Shown here piece after piece: positions 7,844 to 16,015 of a stretch of DNA of 64,000 bases. Source of the stretch: an uncultured Nocardioides sp. GTDB taxonomy: Bacteria > Actinomycetota > Actinomycetes > Propionibacteriales > Nocardioidaceae. The DNA is taken from assembly GCF_947488515.1 (NCBI RefSeq), contig NZ_CANKZF010000001.1, positions 1,426,001 through 1,490,000 on the forward strand, in the 5' to 3' direction. A program made the translations under genes and the position numbers. Position 1 is the first letter of the stretch. The number at the start of each line of letters is the position of its first letter. A model generated the notes under the pieces. It saw nothing but the letters and a program-made list of their open reading frames with translations, had not been told where the DNA came from and ran no database searches.

Positions 7844-9001
7844 CTAGGCCCGAGCGCCATCGATGTCGCGCGAGCGACCGAAGTACATGAGCTCCCAGAT
7901 CGCCTCGTCGGTGAACGCCTCGACGAGCTCGCTGCCGTGCCAGCGTTCGATCCGCAGGTCTCCGACGAAACGGAGGTAGGCCCCGTCGAACCGGACCAGT
8001 CGTGCGGCCCACTTCCGCCACCCCCTCATCTCGCTGATGAAGGGGTTGGCGACGAGCGCCTGGCGCTTCCTGAAGGTCACGACGTAGCGATCAGTCCCGT
8101 CGTCATAGACGTACTCGGTCACGCCGGCAACCGGCTTCCCGGTGGTGGTGTCGGTGTCGACGCCCGTGGCGCGGAAGGAGACCAGGGAGGCGTCATCGGC
8201 GACGACCTGCCCGTCCCTGGCAAGCATGAAGATCGAGATGGGCTCATAGCCGTACCTGCGGTGCGAGGTGATCTGGGACGTGATGACGGAGTAGGGCCCC
8301 GCCTGGCCGCGCGCCCAGTACCAGTCATGGATGACCGAGGTCATCGCGACGTTTCCCCAGTTGTGGTCGTGATAGCCGACGCCAGTGACCTTCGTCCGCG
8401 TCCCGTCGACCTCATAGGACCCGGTGACCCTGCCCTGCGGGACCGCAGGGAGCCAGGAGAACTCCAGGTCGCGTTCAGCACCGAAGACGAGGTAGCCCGT
8501 GTGGGGACGCCACGGCTTCATCTCCGCCTTGAGCGTGACATCGACCCTGACGTCGTCGATCTTGACGTGGATGTCGTAGCGGAAGAGCCGACCGTCGAAG
8601 CAGTTGCCCGCGATTCGCACGTCAGCCTGGTCCGTTGCTGCGGAGAACGCTTCCGCTGGATACGTCCGTACGAAGCTGAAGCTGCGTCCGTCGGGCAGGT
8701 CGAGGTTCAACCGGATCATGGGACTCAGGGGCTTCTTCGGCGTGGCCAGGTCCTTCGTCATGAAGATGACGACCAGCTTCGCACCCCCATCGAGGTGGGC
8801 GTCGAAGTACCACCATTCGTAGGTGCCCGGGCGGCCATCTGTGCGCGCCCCGTCCTCCCAGACCGCAACGTCACCGGGCTCGATGCCGATCCGCCTGTAG
8901 TCCACGTCCCGGTCCGCAATGCTCGCGGCGTGCGTGCTTGCCCGCTTGGCATCGTCGTGCCGGTGGAGCCGGTCGCGCCGCGCTGTCCTCGTGTTCGCCA
9001 T
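7844..9001 (-). CDS. CrtC/AttH-like lipocalin-domain protein
   Basis: 385 residues from ATG 9001, which follows CCAGGAGACACG. A near-leaderless GTG at 9037 is the alternative. The motif EWWYFDAHLDGGAKLVVIFM and later GVGYHDHNWGNVAM are signatures of the CrtC (carotenoid 1,2-hydratase)/AttH beta-barrel family. No signal peptide is visible. No carotenoid genes are nearby, so hydratase chemistry on a carotenoid is not implied; a hydrophobic ligand or lipid-like substrate is more neutral. An ECF41-type promoter precedes it, next to the sigma gene. Confidence 0.78.
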   Translation of the reverse strand: MANTRTARRDRLHRHDDAKRASTHAASIADRDVDYRRIGIEPGDVAVWEDGARTDGRPGTYEWWYFDAHLDGGAKLVVIFMTKDLATPKKPLSPMIRLNLDLPDGRSFSFVRTYPAEAFSAATDQADVRIAGNCFDGRLFRYDIHVKIDDVRVDVTLKAEMKPWRPHTGYLVFGAERDLEFSWLPAVPQGRVTGSYEVDGTRTKVTGVGYHDHNWGNVAMTSVIHDWYWARGQAGPYSVITSQITSHRRYGYEPISIFMLARDGQVVADDASLVSFRATGVDTDTTTGKPVAGVTEYVYDDGTDRYVVTFRKRQALVANPFISEMRGWRKWAARLVRFDGAYLRFVGDLRIERWHGSELVEAFTDEAIWELMYFGRSRDIDGARA

Positions 9002-9042
9002 CGTGTCTCCTGGGTCATGTGAGGCAAGCTGCCCCACCCATC

Positions 9043-9071
9043 ACGACCGGCGCAGTGCCCCACATGTGAGC
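9043..9071 (-). promoter_or_regulatory. ECF41-type promoter for the CrtC-like gene
   Basis: Reading leftward: GCTCACA-N16-GGTCGT. It lies between the CrtC-like gene and the 3' end of the sigma gene, so the CrtC-like gene can be expressed independently of sigma read-through. Confidence 0.65.
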
Positions 9072-9099
9072 CCGATCGACACCGCGGTGGCCCACCGAC

Positions 9100-10035
9100 T
9101 CAGTTCCACAGGGTCAGCTTGTGCGGGTTCATCACCGTGCGGATGTCGGAGATCAGGCCACCCACCACCTCGAGGGTGACCACACCGATGACGCGCCCCT
9201 CGTCCCACAGCACGAAGCCCAGACCGTCCGGCGTCTCCTGCTCGCGCACGACCGCGTGCGGATTCTTCGCCAACAGGCTCATGAAGAAGCTGACGACCCG
9301 GTCGGCGCCGATCACGGGCTTGCGCGCGGCCGTCACGACGCCGCCGCCGTCGGACCTCCAGACGACGTCCGGGTCCAGCACGGCCACCAGGCCGGCAATG
9401 TCCCCGTCACGGGCAGCCGTCGCGAAGGCAGTCACGACCTTGTCGTGCTCGGCTCGTGAGACCTGGCGGTCGCGCCCCTGCTGGACCCGCCGACGTGCCG
9501 AGGTGGCCAGCTGACGACAGGCGGCCGGACTCCGTCCGACGATGTCGGCGATCTCGTTGAAGGGCATGGCGAAGATGTCGTGCAGGACGAACGACACGCG
9601 TTCGGCAGCCGTCATCGACTCCAGGACGATGAGCAGAGCGGTGCTGACCGAGTCGTCGAGCGTGACCTGCTCGAGCGGGTCGGTGCCCGACACGGACAGG
9701 CCGTTGACCGCATGCGCCGGGATGGGCTCCGGCAGCCAGGGCCCGACGTACGTCTCCCGCCGCCACCGCGCAGAGCTCAGGACGTTGAGACACACGCGGC
9801 TGGCCACGCGCGTCAGCCACGCCGCGGGCACCTCGATCGCGTCCCGCTCGTCCTGGCTCAGCCGGTACCACCGGATGTACGTCTCCTGGACGGCGTCCTC
9901 GGCCTCAGCCATGGTGCCCAGCATCCTGAAGGCCAACGAGATCAGATGACGTCGTTCCTCCATCACCTCCACGCCCTGTTCCTGGTCGTCGGCACCATGC
10001 AGGCCTGGACCCGCCTCATCTGCCCGATAGCTCAT
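9100..10035 (-). CDS. ECF41-family RNA polymerase sigma factor with SnoaL-like C-terminal domain
   Basis: 311 residues from ATG 10035, behind an excellent AGAGGAGGT. Region 2 is RRHLISLAFRMLGTMAEAED with VQETYIRWYRL. Region 4 is MTAAERVSFVLHDIF with FNEIADIVGRSPAACRQL. The C-terminal NTF2/SnoaL-like domain has the three ECF41 hallmarks: WLPEP (100-104), DGGG (229-232) and NPHKL (303-307). In this group the C-terminal extension modulates activity in place of a separate anti-sigma factor. ECF41 genes usually sit beside a carboxymuconolactone decarboxylase, oxidoreductase or epimerase; here an epimerase is divergent. Identical promoter motifs on both sides imply autoregulation. Confidence 0.93.
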   Translation of the reverse strand: MSYRADEAGPGLHGADDQEQGVEVMEERRHLISLAFRMLGTMAEAEDAVQETYIRWYRLSQDERDAIEVPAAWLTRVASRVCLNVLSSARWRRETYVGPWLPEPIPAHAVNGLSVSGTDPLEQVTLDDSVSTALLIVLESMTAAERVSFVLHDIFAMPFNEIADIVGRSPAACRQLATSARRRVQQGRDRQVSRAEHDKVVTAFATAARDGDIAGLVAVLDPDVVWRSDGGGVVTAARKPVIGADRVVSFFMSLLAKNPHAVVREQETPDGLGFVLWDEGRVIGVVTLEVVGGLISDIRTVMNPHKLTLWN

Positions 10036-10055
10036 TTCGGACCTCCTCTGAGTGA

Positions 10056-10084
10056 TCGACCAGACAACCCGGTGTGATGTGAGG
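10056..10084 (-). promoter_or_regulatory. ECF41-type autoregulatory promoter of the sigma gene
   Basis: Reading leftward: CCTCACA-N16-GGTCGA, followed by the AGAGGAGGT ribosome site and ATG 10035. It mirrors the divergent promoter at 10090-10118 with the same -35 heptamer and spacing. Confidence 0.78.
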
Positions 10085-10089
10085 TCGCT

Positions 10090-10118
10090 CCTCACATTTG
10101 CAGCTCGTGGCAGGTCGT
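10090..10118 (+). promoter_or_regulatory. ECF41-type promoter of the epimerase gene
   Basis: CCTCACA-N16-GGTCGT, divergent from the sigma gene promoter and only 5 bp from it. The predicted leader to ATG 10183 is about 58 nt. Confidence 0.78.
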
Positions 10119-10182
10119 ACGGAGCATCCCACCCCCCACTGCCCGGTGCCGCCCATGTCGGCGGCCACCAGAACGGAGCCTC

Positions 10183-11016
10183 ATGCGCATCTTCCTCGCT
10201 GGCGGCACCGGGGTCATCGGCAGGAGGCTCATGCCCGCACTCGTCGACGCCGGGCACGACGTCGTTGCCACCACCCGCCACGCTGGGAACATCGACCGGA
10301 TCGCTCGTCTGGGCGGCCGGGGTGTGGTGGTCGACGTGTACGACGCCCCACGACTGGGCGAGGCGGTCGGCGAGGCGGCTCCGGACCTGGTGGTGCACCA
10401 GTTGACCGATCTGCGCCTCTTCGACACCGAGGCGACCGCCCGCATCAGACGCGAGGGGACGGCACATCTCGTCTCGGCCGCCCGAGAGTCCGGGGTCAGC
10501 AGGATCCTGGTCCAGAGCATCGCCTGGGCCTACCAGGACGGCGACGGCCTGGCCGACGAGGACGAACCCGTCGAGGCCGGATCAGCGGTTGCGGCCATGG
10601 AGGATCTCGCGCGCACCCTCGCAAGGCCGACCATCCTGCGCTACGGGTGGTGGTACGGACCCGACACCTGGTACGCCGAAGGAGGCCGTATCGCCGACGC
10701 CGTGGCCGAGGGCCTGCTTCCGGCGACGCGCACGGTCAACTCGTTGGTGCACATCGACGATGCCGTCGCGGCGACCGTCGCGGCGATCGACTGGCCGGCT
10801 GGTGCGTACAACATCGTCGACGACGAGCCCGCGCCCGCCACCGAGTGGCTGCCGAGCTACGCGGCTGCGATCGGTGCCCCACCCCCGAGGTCCACCACCT
10901 GGTCCAGTGGCTCGCCCGGCGGGCGTGGCGCGTCCAACGCCAAGGCCCGGGCTGCCGGCTGGATCCCGACCCACGCCAGCTGGCGCTCCGGCTTCCGCGC
11001 CGACGGGCACGACTGA
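10183..11016 (+). CDS. NAD-dependent epimerase/dehydratase family protein (atypical SDR)
   Basis: 277 residues. It starts MRIFLAGGTGVIGRRLMPAL, the GxxGxxG cofactor motif of extended/atypical SDRs, with later SIAWAYQDGDG and ILRYGWWYGPDTWYA (a YxxxY-type active region) and VHIDDAVAATVAAI. It is divergent from the ECF41 sigma gene, the classic genomic partner of that sigma group, and carries the same promoter. Substrate unknown; NAD(P)H-dependent action on a small carbonyl or sugar-like compound is the family expectation. Confidence 0.85.
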   Translation: MRIFLAGGTGVIGRRLMPALVDAGHDVVATTRHAGNIDRIARLGGRGVVVDVYDAPRLGEAVGEAAPDLVVHQLTDLRLFDTEATARIRREGTAHLVSAARESGVSRILVQSIAWAYQDGDGLADEDEPVEAGSAVAAMEDLARTLARPTILRYGWWYGPDTWYAEGGRIADAVAEGLLPATRTVNSLVHIDDAVAATVAAIDWPAGAYNIVDDEPAPATEWLPSYAAAIGAPPPRSTTWSSGSPGGRGASNAKARAAGWIPTHASWRSGFRADGHD

Positions 11017-11022
11017 GCGACG

Positions 11023-11061
11023 CGACCCGGTCCCCGGGGCGAACGCCGCGGGACCGGGTCG
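11023..11061. terminator. Bidirectional hairpin terminator
   Basis: A 12-bp perfect stem (CGACCCGGTCCC with GGGACCGGGTCG) between the convergent ends of the epimerase gene and the leftward zinc-ribbon gene. Confidence 0.65.
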
Positions 11062-11092
11062 GGGGTGGCCCTGCAGGGTCACGCGCGCACGA

Positions 11093-11422
11093 TCAGCGTT
11101 CCCAGGGGATGACGGTCCAGATCGGGCCCAGGTCCTGGTGCCAGTCGAGCAGGTCGTCTCGCGTCAGCGGTGCGCGCACGGGCGAGACGTCGTCGGCCGG
11201 CAGGGAGGGCTCGCTGAGTCGCAGTGGCTCCACCCCGACGAACAGCAGCTTGATGAGGAGATCTCCCCCTATCCGACGGGACGCGGGACGTGCGCATGAC
11301 GGGCACGAGTAGAGCAGCTCGCCCTCGGCGCTCGGCACGACGTCCATCCGCAGGACCGCCGTCGCCATGTCGACACTGACGTCGGCATCGCACCGAGTGC
11401 AAGTGGTCAGTACCTCGATCAC
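11093..11422 (-). CDS. Small zinc-ribbon protein of unknown function
   Basis: 109 residues from GTG 11422, preceded by GGAAGAGG. Two Cys pairs, CTRC near the start and CPSC about 36 residues on, should bind one zinc. The C-terminal half (LLFVGVEPLRLSEPSLPADD) is acidic and has no recognised domain. Its expression context is unclear; it follows the maleylpyruvate isomerase operon in the same direction after about 130 nt. Confidence 0.6.
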   Translation of the reverse strand: MIEVLTTCTRCDADVSVDMATAVLRMDVVPSAEGELLYSCPSCARPASRRIGGDLLIKLLFVGVEPLRLSEPSLPADDVSPVRAPLTRDDLLDWHQDLGPIWTVIPWER

Positions 11423-11554
11423 GAGAACCTCTTCCGCAGAACTGGATGTACCTCTACGACCGCCCGACACAAGGTTTCGTGAGGAGGACCAGACGTGTCG
11501 GCCACCACGCTCTGCCACCGCCGGAACGGACCCTCGCGGCCAGGGACGTCTCGG

Positions 11555-12199
11555 TCAGAGCCACGGGTCGAGCGTCGGTGCTGCCACGAGCGAGTGCGGC
11601 CGCCCGGAGAGCCACGCCGCCAGATCGGCGGGCGACCCGTCGGGCAGCGCGAGGAGCCCTCGCTTGCCGGTGATCTCGTCGATGAGTGCGGCGACGAAGC
11701 CGTCGGGCATCGAGTCGAACGACAACCCGACATCGAGGTCCACGGCGTGCACGCACACCTCGCGTGCTCGGAGCCAGGCGATCTCGCTGGCGGGGACCGT
11801 CCTGCCCTGGACCGTGGTGACCTCCTGCTCCCACTGCACAGGGGTGAGCGCATCCATGGCGCTCTCCAGGGTCGCCGCCGATTCCCTCAGCTGCGCGAGC
11901 AGCTCCTCGTGCGAGGCCTGCGCACCGTGGTCGATGTCAGCGCGCCGCTGCTCCAGCGAGGCGTACATCGGCGTCGCGACCCCGGTGGCCGCCCAGTGGA
12001 CCAGGTTGCCCAAGGCCTTCGCGTTGGAGGCGAGGTGCGCCACGACGTGGGCGCGCGACCACGTGGGCAGGAGCGAGGGCGACGACAGATCGCCGACGCG
12101 TAGCCCGACGACCCGATCGAGGATCAGCATGGTGCCTCGTCGTACCCACGCTCGTCGCTCCGTCAGCCCGGTCTCGGCAGACCTGGATGATCCCGGCAC
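11555..12199 (-). CDS. Mycothiol-dependent maleylpyruvate isomerase
   Basis: About 214 residues from GTG 12199, five bases after the hydrolase stop. The N-terminal four-helix DinB-like part has LLPTWSRAHVVAHLASNAKA, where the invariant metal-site His lies, and the later WLRAREVCVHAVDLDVGL supplies further metal-ligand His and Glu. Such enzymes use mycothiol to isomerise maleylpyruvate to fumarylpyruvate, the step between gentisate dioxygenase (23870) and fumarylpyruvate hydrolase (25021). It is in an operon with the alpha/beta hydrolase behind an IclR-type operator, which links it to the gentisate cluster even though it is 11 kb away. Confidence 0.82.
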   Translation of the reverse strand: MPGSSRSAETGLTERRAWVRRGTMLILDRVVGLRVGDLSSPSLLPTWSRAHVVAHLASNAKALGNLVHWAATGVATPMYASLEQRRADIDHGAQASHEELLAQLRESAATLESAMDALTPVQWEQEVTTVQGRTVPASEIAWLRAREVCVHAVDLDVGLSFDSMPDGFVAALIDEITGKRGLLALPDGSPADLAAWLSGRPHSLVAAPTLDPWL

Positions 12200-12204
12200 C
12201 CGGC

Positions 12205-12933
12205 TCAGTCCCGGCCTGCGCGTTCGAGCGCTTCGGCGATGAGCGCGGGATCGGTGAAGCACGTCTCGTGCGAGCCGTGATAGGTGATGAACCTGAACGC
12301 CCCCAGGCGTCGTGCCATGACGAGGTAGCCGTGCTCGGGGTCGTTCGGCGGGAGCGCGCAGTCCTCGTCGCCCAGCACGTAGCTGCGGGGGATGGTCAGC
12401 TCGTAGAAAGCGCTCAGGTCGAGCTTCTCCGCGGTCGGCCCGAGTGGCTCGGGCACCAGCATCTCGTACGTCTCACGTGCCCGCTCGTGGTCCGCGTCCC
12501 CGATGAAGCAGTCACGCCACACCTCGAAGGGCAGCATCACCGAGTTGTCGTTCGACTGGCCCGCGAGCAGGGGGAACAGCTCCTGGTAGGCGGGCGGCGT
12601 GCTGTCCAGCACGCTGGTGCCGTCGGCCGGCACGAAGCCGGCCCAGAAGACCATGCGCCGGATCCGCTGCGGCGCGCGAGCAGCCACCTGGGCGATGACG
12701 CTACCGCCGAAGCTGTGGCCGACCAGCACCACGTCGTCGAGGTGCTCGGCTTCCAGCACGGCGAGGACCGAGTCGACGCAGTCGTCGTGGCTGACGTCTC
12801 GGTCGACGTCTCGGCCGTGTCCGGCCACCGTCGGGTTGTGGACGTCGTGACCGCGGCTCCTCAGCTGCGCGGCGACGTCGTCGAGCGCTGCTCCGTCGTG
12901 CCAGGAACCGTGGACGAGTACATAGACTGACAT
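12205..12933 (-). CDS. Alpha/beta hydrolase (MES/HNL-like esterase)
   Basis: 242 residues from ATG 12933. It begins MSVYVLVHGSWHDGAALDDV (HG oxyanion motif), has nucleophile elbow GHSFGG, and ends near YHGSHETCFTDP with the catalytic His. The fold resembles small plant-type methyl esterases such as salicylate methyl esterase. With the IclR operator upstream and the isomerase downstream, hydrolysis of an ester of hydroxybenzoate is a reasonable but unproven role. Confidence 0.78.
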   Translation of the reverse strand: MSVYVLVHGSWHDGAALDDVAAQLRSRGHDVHNPTVAGHGRDVDRDVSHDDCVDSVLAVLEAEHLDDVVLVGHSFGGSVIAQVAARAPQRIRRMVFWAGFVPADGTSVLDSTPPAYQELFPLLAGQSNDNSVMLPFEVWRDCFIGDADHERARETYEMLVPEPLGPTAEKLDLSAFYELTIPRSYVLGDEDCALPPNDPEHGYLVMARRLGAFRFITYHGSHETCFTDPALIAEALERAGRD

Positions 12934-13060
12934 GCGTAGATGCTCCGATCGTCGACCAGCTCGACACGGCCCTCGAGGCGTCCGGCCGGGCTGATTTTCC
13001 AAGCCGTGTGGATCACGTGCGCTGCAGTCTCTGTCGCGCCGCCGGGGTACGGGACAGCAA

Positions 13061-13077
13061 GTTCTGGTGGGCAGAAC
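13061..13077. promoter_or_regulatory. Putative IclR operator upstream of the hydrolase-isomerase operon
   Basis: Perfect GTTCTG-N5-CAGAAC palindrome, 128 bp upstream of the hydrolase start and just past the 3' end of the iclR gene. It is the best match to the motif repeated across the gentisate island. Confidence 0.65.
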
Positions 13078-13094
13078 AAGTCGACCGGTGGGAT

Positions 13095-13871
13095 TCAGGC
13101 GTCGTCGTCCAGGTCCGTCAGGTCACGGGCTATGGCCGCGCTGCACGCGTTCAAGGCTGCCAGCCAGGAGGGCAGCTCGTCGCGACTGAACCGCACGCTG
13201 GGCAGGGCGATCGACAACGCCGCGCAGGCCACACCGTCCCTGTCGCGCACGGGCACGCCGATTGCGGTGACCCCCTTCTCCGTCAGCTGGTTGTTGATGG
13301 CGAACCCACGCTTGCGGATCAGTCCGACCTCGCGCAGCAAGGTGGACAGCTCGACGTCCTGGTCGTCGGCGTACAGCTCGGTCAGACGCTCGCGCGGCAG
13401 GTCGGCGAGCAGGACCTTCCCTCCGGAGGCGAGGTGGGCGGGCAGCGCCCTGCCGCCGCGATCCCCCACGCGGAGGACCTGGTCCCCTTCGACGGAGAGG
13501 ACGAAACGCGCTTCCGTGCCTGCGAGGACCATGAGGTTCGACGATTCGCGGACGTCCGAGGTCATGACTTGCAGGTGGGGCCGGGCGAGTCGCCGCAGGA
13601 CGCCGAGAGGAGCTCCCGAGTGCTGCACCTGCCGAAGGGCCGGTCCCGCGTGGTAGCTCCGGTCCTCGGCCTGCTCGGCGAAGTCCCGATAGACCAGCAT
13701 GGCCAACAGCCGATGCGCCGTGGAACGGCTCACCTCGAGCCTGGCTGCGGCTTCTGTGACACGGACCGAGCCCTCCTGCTGGAGCAGGAGGGCCAGCCGC
13801 AGAGCATGGTCCACGGAGTCGATGGCATACGCCGGCTTGGGGGCGATGAACCGTTGCTGCCTGTTCTTCAT
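13095..13871 (-). CDS. IclR family transcriptional regulator, probable gentisate/3-hydroxybenzoate regulator
   Basis: 258 residues from ATG 13871; GTG 13874 is adjacent. The winged HTH reads DSVDHALRLALLLQ, then VRVTEAAARLEVSRSTAHRLLAM, and the IclR effector domain contains LVLAGTEARFVLSVEG and ASGGKVLLADLP. Similar regulators (for example GenR of Corynebacterium) control gentisate and 3-hydroxybenzoate degradation. A palindrome over its own start suggests autoregulation. The MFS transporter gene lies upstream in the same direction. Confidence 0.88.
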   Translation of the reverse strand: MKNRQQRFIAPKPAYAIDSVDHALRLALLLQQEGSVRVTEAAARLEVSRSTAHRLLAMLVYRDFAEQAEDRSYHAGPALRQVQHSGAPLGVLRRLARPHLQVMTSDVRESSNLMVLAGTEARFVLSVEGDQVLRVGDRGGRALPAHLASGGKVLLADLPRERLTELYADDQDVELSTLLREVGLIRKRGFAINNQLTEKGVTAIGVPVRDRDGVACAALSIALPSVRFSRDELPSWLAALNACSAAIARDLTDLDDDA

Positions 13872-13879
13872 CACAGAAC
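13863..13879. promoter_or_regulatory. Putative IclR autoregulatory operator
   Basis: GTTCT-N7-AGAAC inverted repeat that covers the iclR start codon. It matches the outer arms of the other sites in the island. Confidence 0.55.
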
Positions 13880-13917
13880 CATACTTTCGAGGAGCAGAAC
13901 TCGCAGGGGCGTGGTCC

Positions 13918-15309
13918 CTACGCGTGGCCCACCTCCGCGCCCAGGTCGACGTCCTTGGTCTCCGGCCCGAGCGCGGCGCCCAGCGTCATGCACACGGCTC
14001 CGACGGCCAGCAGCACGGCGGTGCCGTACTCGTACGGGACCAGATCGCTCAACCACACCAGCATGAACGAGTAGAAGCCCGGGATCACGACCGCCGCCGT
14101 GTAGCCCACGCCGTAACCGGAGGCTCGAACCCCCGTGGGGAACCTTTCGCAGATGTAGGGGATCATCAGGGCGTTGGGCGCCACGCCCAGGCACAGGCTC
14201 ACGGTGAAGAACACCATGGCCAGCGCGAAAGGCCGGCCGTCGTCGATCGTCCTCAGCGCAGCGACCAGGCTCGCCACGGCGACCGTGCCGCACAACGAGC
14301 CAGCGACGATGAGCGTGCGCCGACGACCGAAGCGCTGCCCCAGTGCGCCGTAGACCAGGTAGCAGGGGAACAGGACGACATTCGCGAGCAGGAGACCCCA
14401 CAGCACGCTCCTGCTGTCCTGCCCGAGATAGGTGATGAACAGGCCGCTGGGGGCGACGGTGAGGATCTGGATGGCGAACCAGATTCCGGTCATGAGCAGG
14501 AACACCTGGGCGAGGTTGCGCCGGTTGGGACCTGTGAGGAGCTCGCGGAGAGGTGATCGCTTCTTGGCAGGCTGCGCAACGTGCGAGCCGGCGTCCGCGT
14601 CGTCCGAGTCACGCTGGAACAGCGGCGACTCCTCCGTGTTGCGCAGGTAGAGGAAGAGCAGGAAGGCGAGGACGGCGCCGATGACGAAGGGGATCCGCCA
14701 GCCCCACACCGAGTAGGAGGAGGAGGCGTCGCCGACCGGCATGACGGCGACGAGCAGGGAGGTCAGCAGCGACACGGCGATGTAGGCGACCGGCCAGGCC
14801 GACGCGATCGCACCACCGACCAGCCCGCGCCTGTACTTCTCCACGCTCTCCATCGCCAGGGGGTTCGCGCCGGTGTACTGCCCACCCATGAAGACACCAC
14901 CGAGCAGCCGCAGCACCAGGACGCCCCCGAGGCCCCAGAGTCCGACTTGTTCGTAGCCGGGGAGACACGCGACGAGGAGCACCGAGACCGTGAGCCCGAC
15001 GGCGCACATCGTGGTGGTGCGCTGCCGCCCCAGGGAGTCGGCGAAATGGCCGAAGACGATGCTGCCGAGAGGCCGGCCGAGGAAGGCCGCCGCGAAGGTC
15101 ATCATGGTCATGGTCGCCTTGGTCGTCGGCGACAGCGAGTCAGGCAGGAAGTACGCCATGGCGGGCCCGAGGGCCACGACCGGAAGCATGATCTCCCAGT
15201 AGTCGACGAAGAGTCCGTAGAACGCGGCGCGCGGGGCCCTCCGCGCCGGGTCCAGGGCGGCGGCGCGCGAGCCCCCTTGGGGAGCGCGGGGGGCGGTGGT
15301 CGTTGTCAT
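13918..15309 (-). CDS. MFS transporter, metabolite:H+ symporter type (probable aromatic acid uptake)
   Basis: 463 residues from ATG 15309, preceded by AAAGGACACC. It has about 12 hydrophobic segments, with MFS loop motif HFADSLGRQRTT between helices 2 and 3, FMGGQYTGANPLAMES in helix 4-5 and ALGQRFGRRRTL in the second half. It is related to the transporter at 20880-22322. It sits between iclR and an IclR-type operator, so uptake of 3-hydroxybenzoate or gentisate is likely (inference). Confidence 0.85.
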   Translation of the reverse strand: MTTTTAPRAPQGGSRAAALDPARRAPRAAFYGLFVDYWEIMLPVVALGPAMAYFLPDSLSPTTKATMTMMTFAAAFLGRPLGSIVFGHFADSLGRQRTTTMCAVGLTVSVLLVACLPGYEQVGLWGLGGVLVLRLLGGVFMGGQYTGANPLAMESVEKYRRGLVGGAIASAWPVAYIAVSLLTSLLVAVMPVGDASSSYSVWGWRIPFVIGAVLAFLLFLYLRNTEESPLFQRDSDDADAGSHVAQPAKKRSPLRELLTGPNRRNLAQVFLLMTGIWFAIQILTVAPSGLFITYLGQDSRSVLWGLLLANVVLFPCYLVYGALGQRFGRRRTLIVAGSLCGTVAVASLVAALRTIDDGRPFALAMVFFTVSLCLGVAPNALMIPYICERFPTGVRASGYGVGYTAAVVIPGFYSFMLVWLSDLVPYEYGTAVLLAVGAVCMTLGAALGPETKDVDLGAEVGHA

Positions 15310-15430
15310 GCCCGGTGTCCTTTCGAGGCGGATGCAGACGAGACCCGGCCGCGTGGCTGATGCGCTGAGCATGCCGTGTCTCACCACTAGTGCTCGTAGT
15401 GTGGCGAGAGTCCCAGTGATAAGAACCACA

Positions 15431-15447
15431 GTTCTGCACACAAGAAC
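15431..15447. promoter_or_regulatory. Putative IclR operator upstream of the MFS transporter
   Basis: GTTCT-N7-AGAAC (TTCTG-N5-AAGAA), with a second overlapping AGAAC-N4-GTTCT element at its left. It is 122 bp upstream of the transporter start. Confidence 0.55.
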
Positions 15448-15455
15448 ACCTCTCA

Positions 15456-15498
15456 CGCAGATGGTCCCGACGCCTCACCGGCGTCGGGACCATCTGCG
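15456..15498. terminator. Strong hairpin terminator
   Basis: A perfect 19-bp stem with a 5-nt loop, immediately downstream of the leftward carboxymuconolactone decarboxylase-like gene. It insulates the transporter promoter region from read-through. Confidence 0.75.
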
Positions 15499-15514
15499 GG
15501 CTTCTGAGCGGGCT

Positions 15515-15982
15515 TCAGCCCGCCTGGGGCTTCACCGGCTTCGACTGCCCGGCGACCATGCGCGTGGCGACCGCCAGGCGGGTGAACGCGTTGATGGTGA
15601 TGATGGTGTGCAGGATGTCGGCCACCTCGCGTTCGGAGTAGTGCTCACCCACATCGCGCCACACCTCGTCGGGCACACCGGACTGCGAGATCAGGGTCAC
15701 GGCGTCCGTCAAGGCCAGGACAGCCCGCTCGGAGGGTTCGAACGCGGGCGACTCCCTCCACGCCGCGAGTGCGTAGAGCCGCGTCTCGCTCTCTCCGTGC
15801 TTGCGGGCATCGGTGGTGTGCACGTCGATGCAGTAGGCACAGCCGTTGACCTGAGCCACCCGTACCTTGATCAGCTCGGCGAGCTGCTTGCTGACCGACG
15901 CAGTGCTGACGTACTTCGACAGACCCAGCAGGGAGGCGTACGCCTCGGGTGCCGTGGTCGAGAAACTCATGCGTTCGTGCAC
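15515..15982 (-). CDS. Carboxymuconolactone decarboxylase/AhpD-family protein
   Basis: 155 residues. GTG 15982 follows a well-spaced GAAGGGGAAG; ATG 15970 is the alternative. The motif QVNGCAYCIDVHTTDARKHG holds the redox CxxC and conserved His of AhpD-like proteins, with LTDAVTLI and HTIITINAFTRLAVAT following. The family includes peroxide-reducing alkylhydroperoxidases and decarboxylases. It is cotranscribed with the FMN-binding protein upstream, behind paired IclR-type operators. Confidence 0.83.
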   Translation of the reverse strand: MHERMSFSTTAPEAYASLLGLSKYVSTASVSKQLAELIKVRVAQVNGCAYCIDVHTTDARKHGESETRLYALAAWRESPAFEPSERAVLALTDAVTLISQSGVPDEVWRDVGEHYSEREVADILHTIITINAFTRLAVATRMVAGQSKPVKPQAG

Positions 15983-16015
15983 GTTCTTCCCCTTCGATTC
16001 TTGTGCGGGCTGACG

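Noticed and set aside
7303..7860. Leftward open frame of 185 codons with one hydrophobic segment
   Set aside because: It runs antisense into cytochrome b, has no ribosome site and no family resemblance. High-GC DNA gives many such frames.
9019..9025. A CCTCACA heptamer on the minus strand close to the CrtC-like start
   Set aside because: No nGTC lies 16 bases downstream, and it falls between a better promoter (9043-9071) and the start codon.
12934..13060. Possible ECF41 site upstream of the alpha/beta hydrolase (TGTCGA and GGTCGA are present)
   Set aside because: No nnTCACA lies 16 bases upstream of either element; the IclR palindrome is a better explanation.
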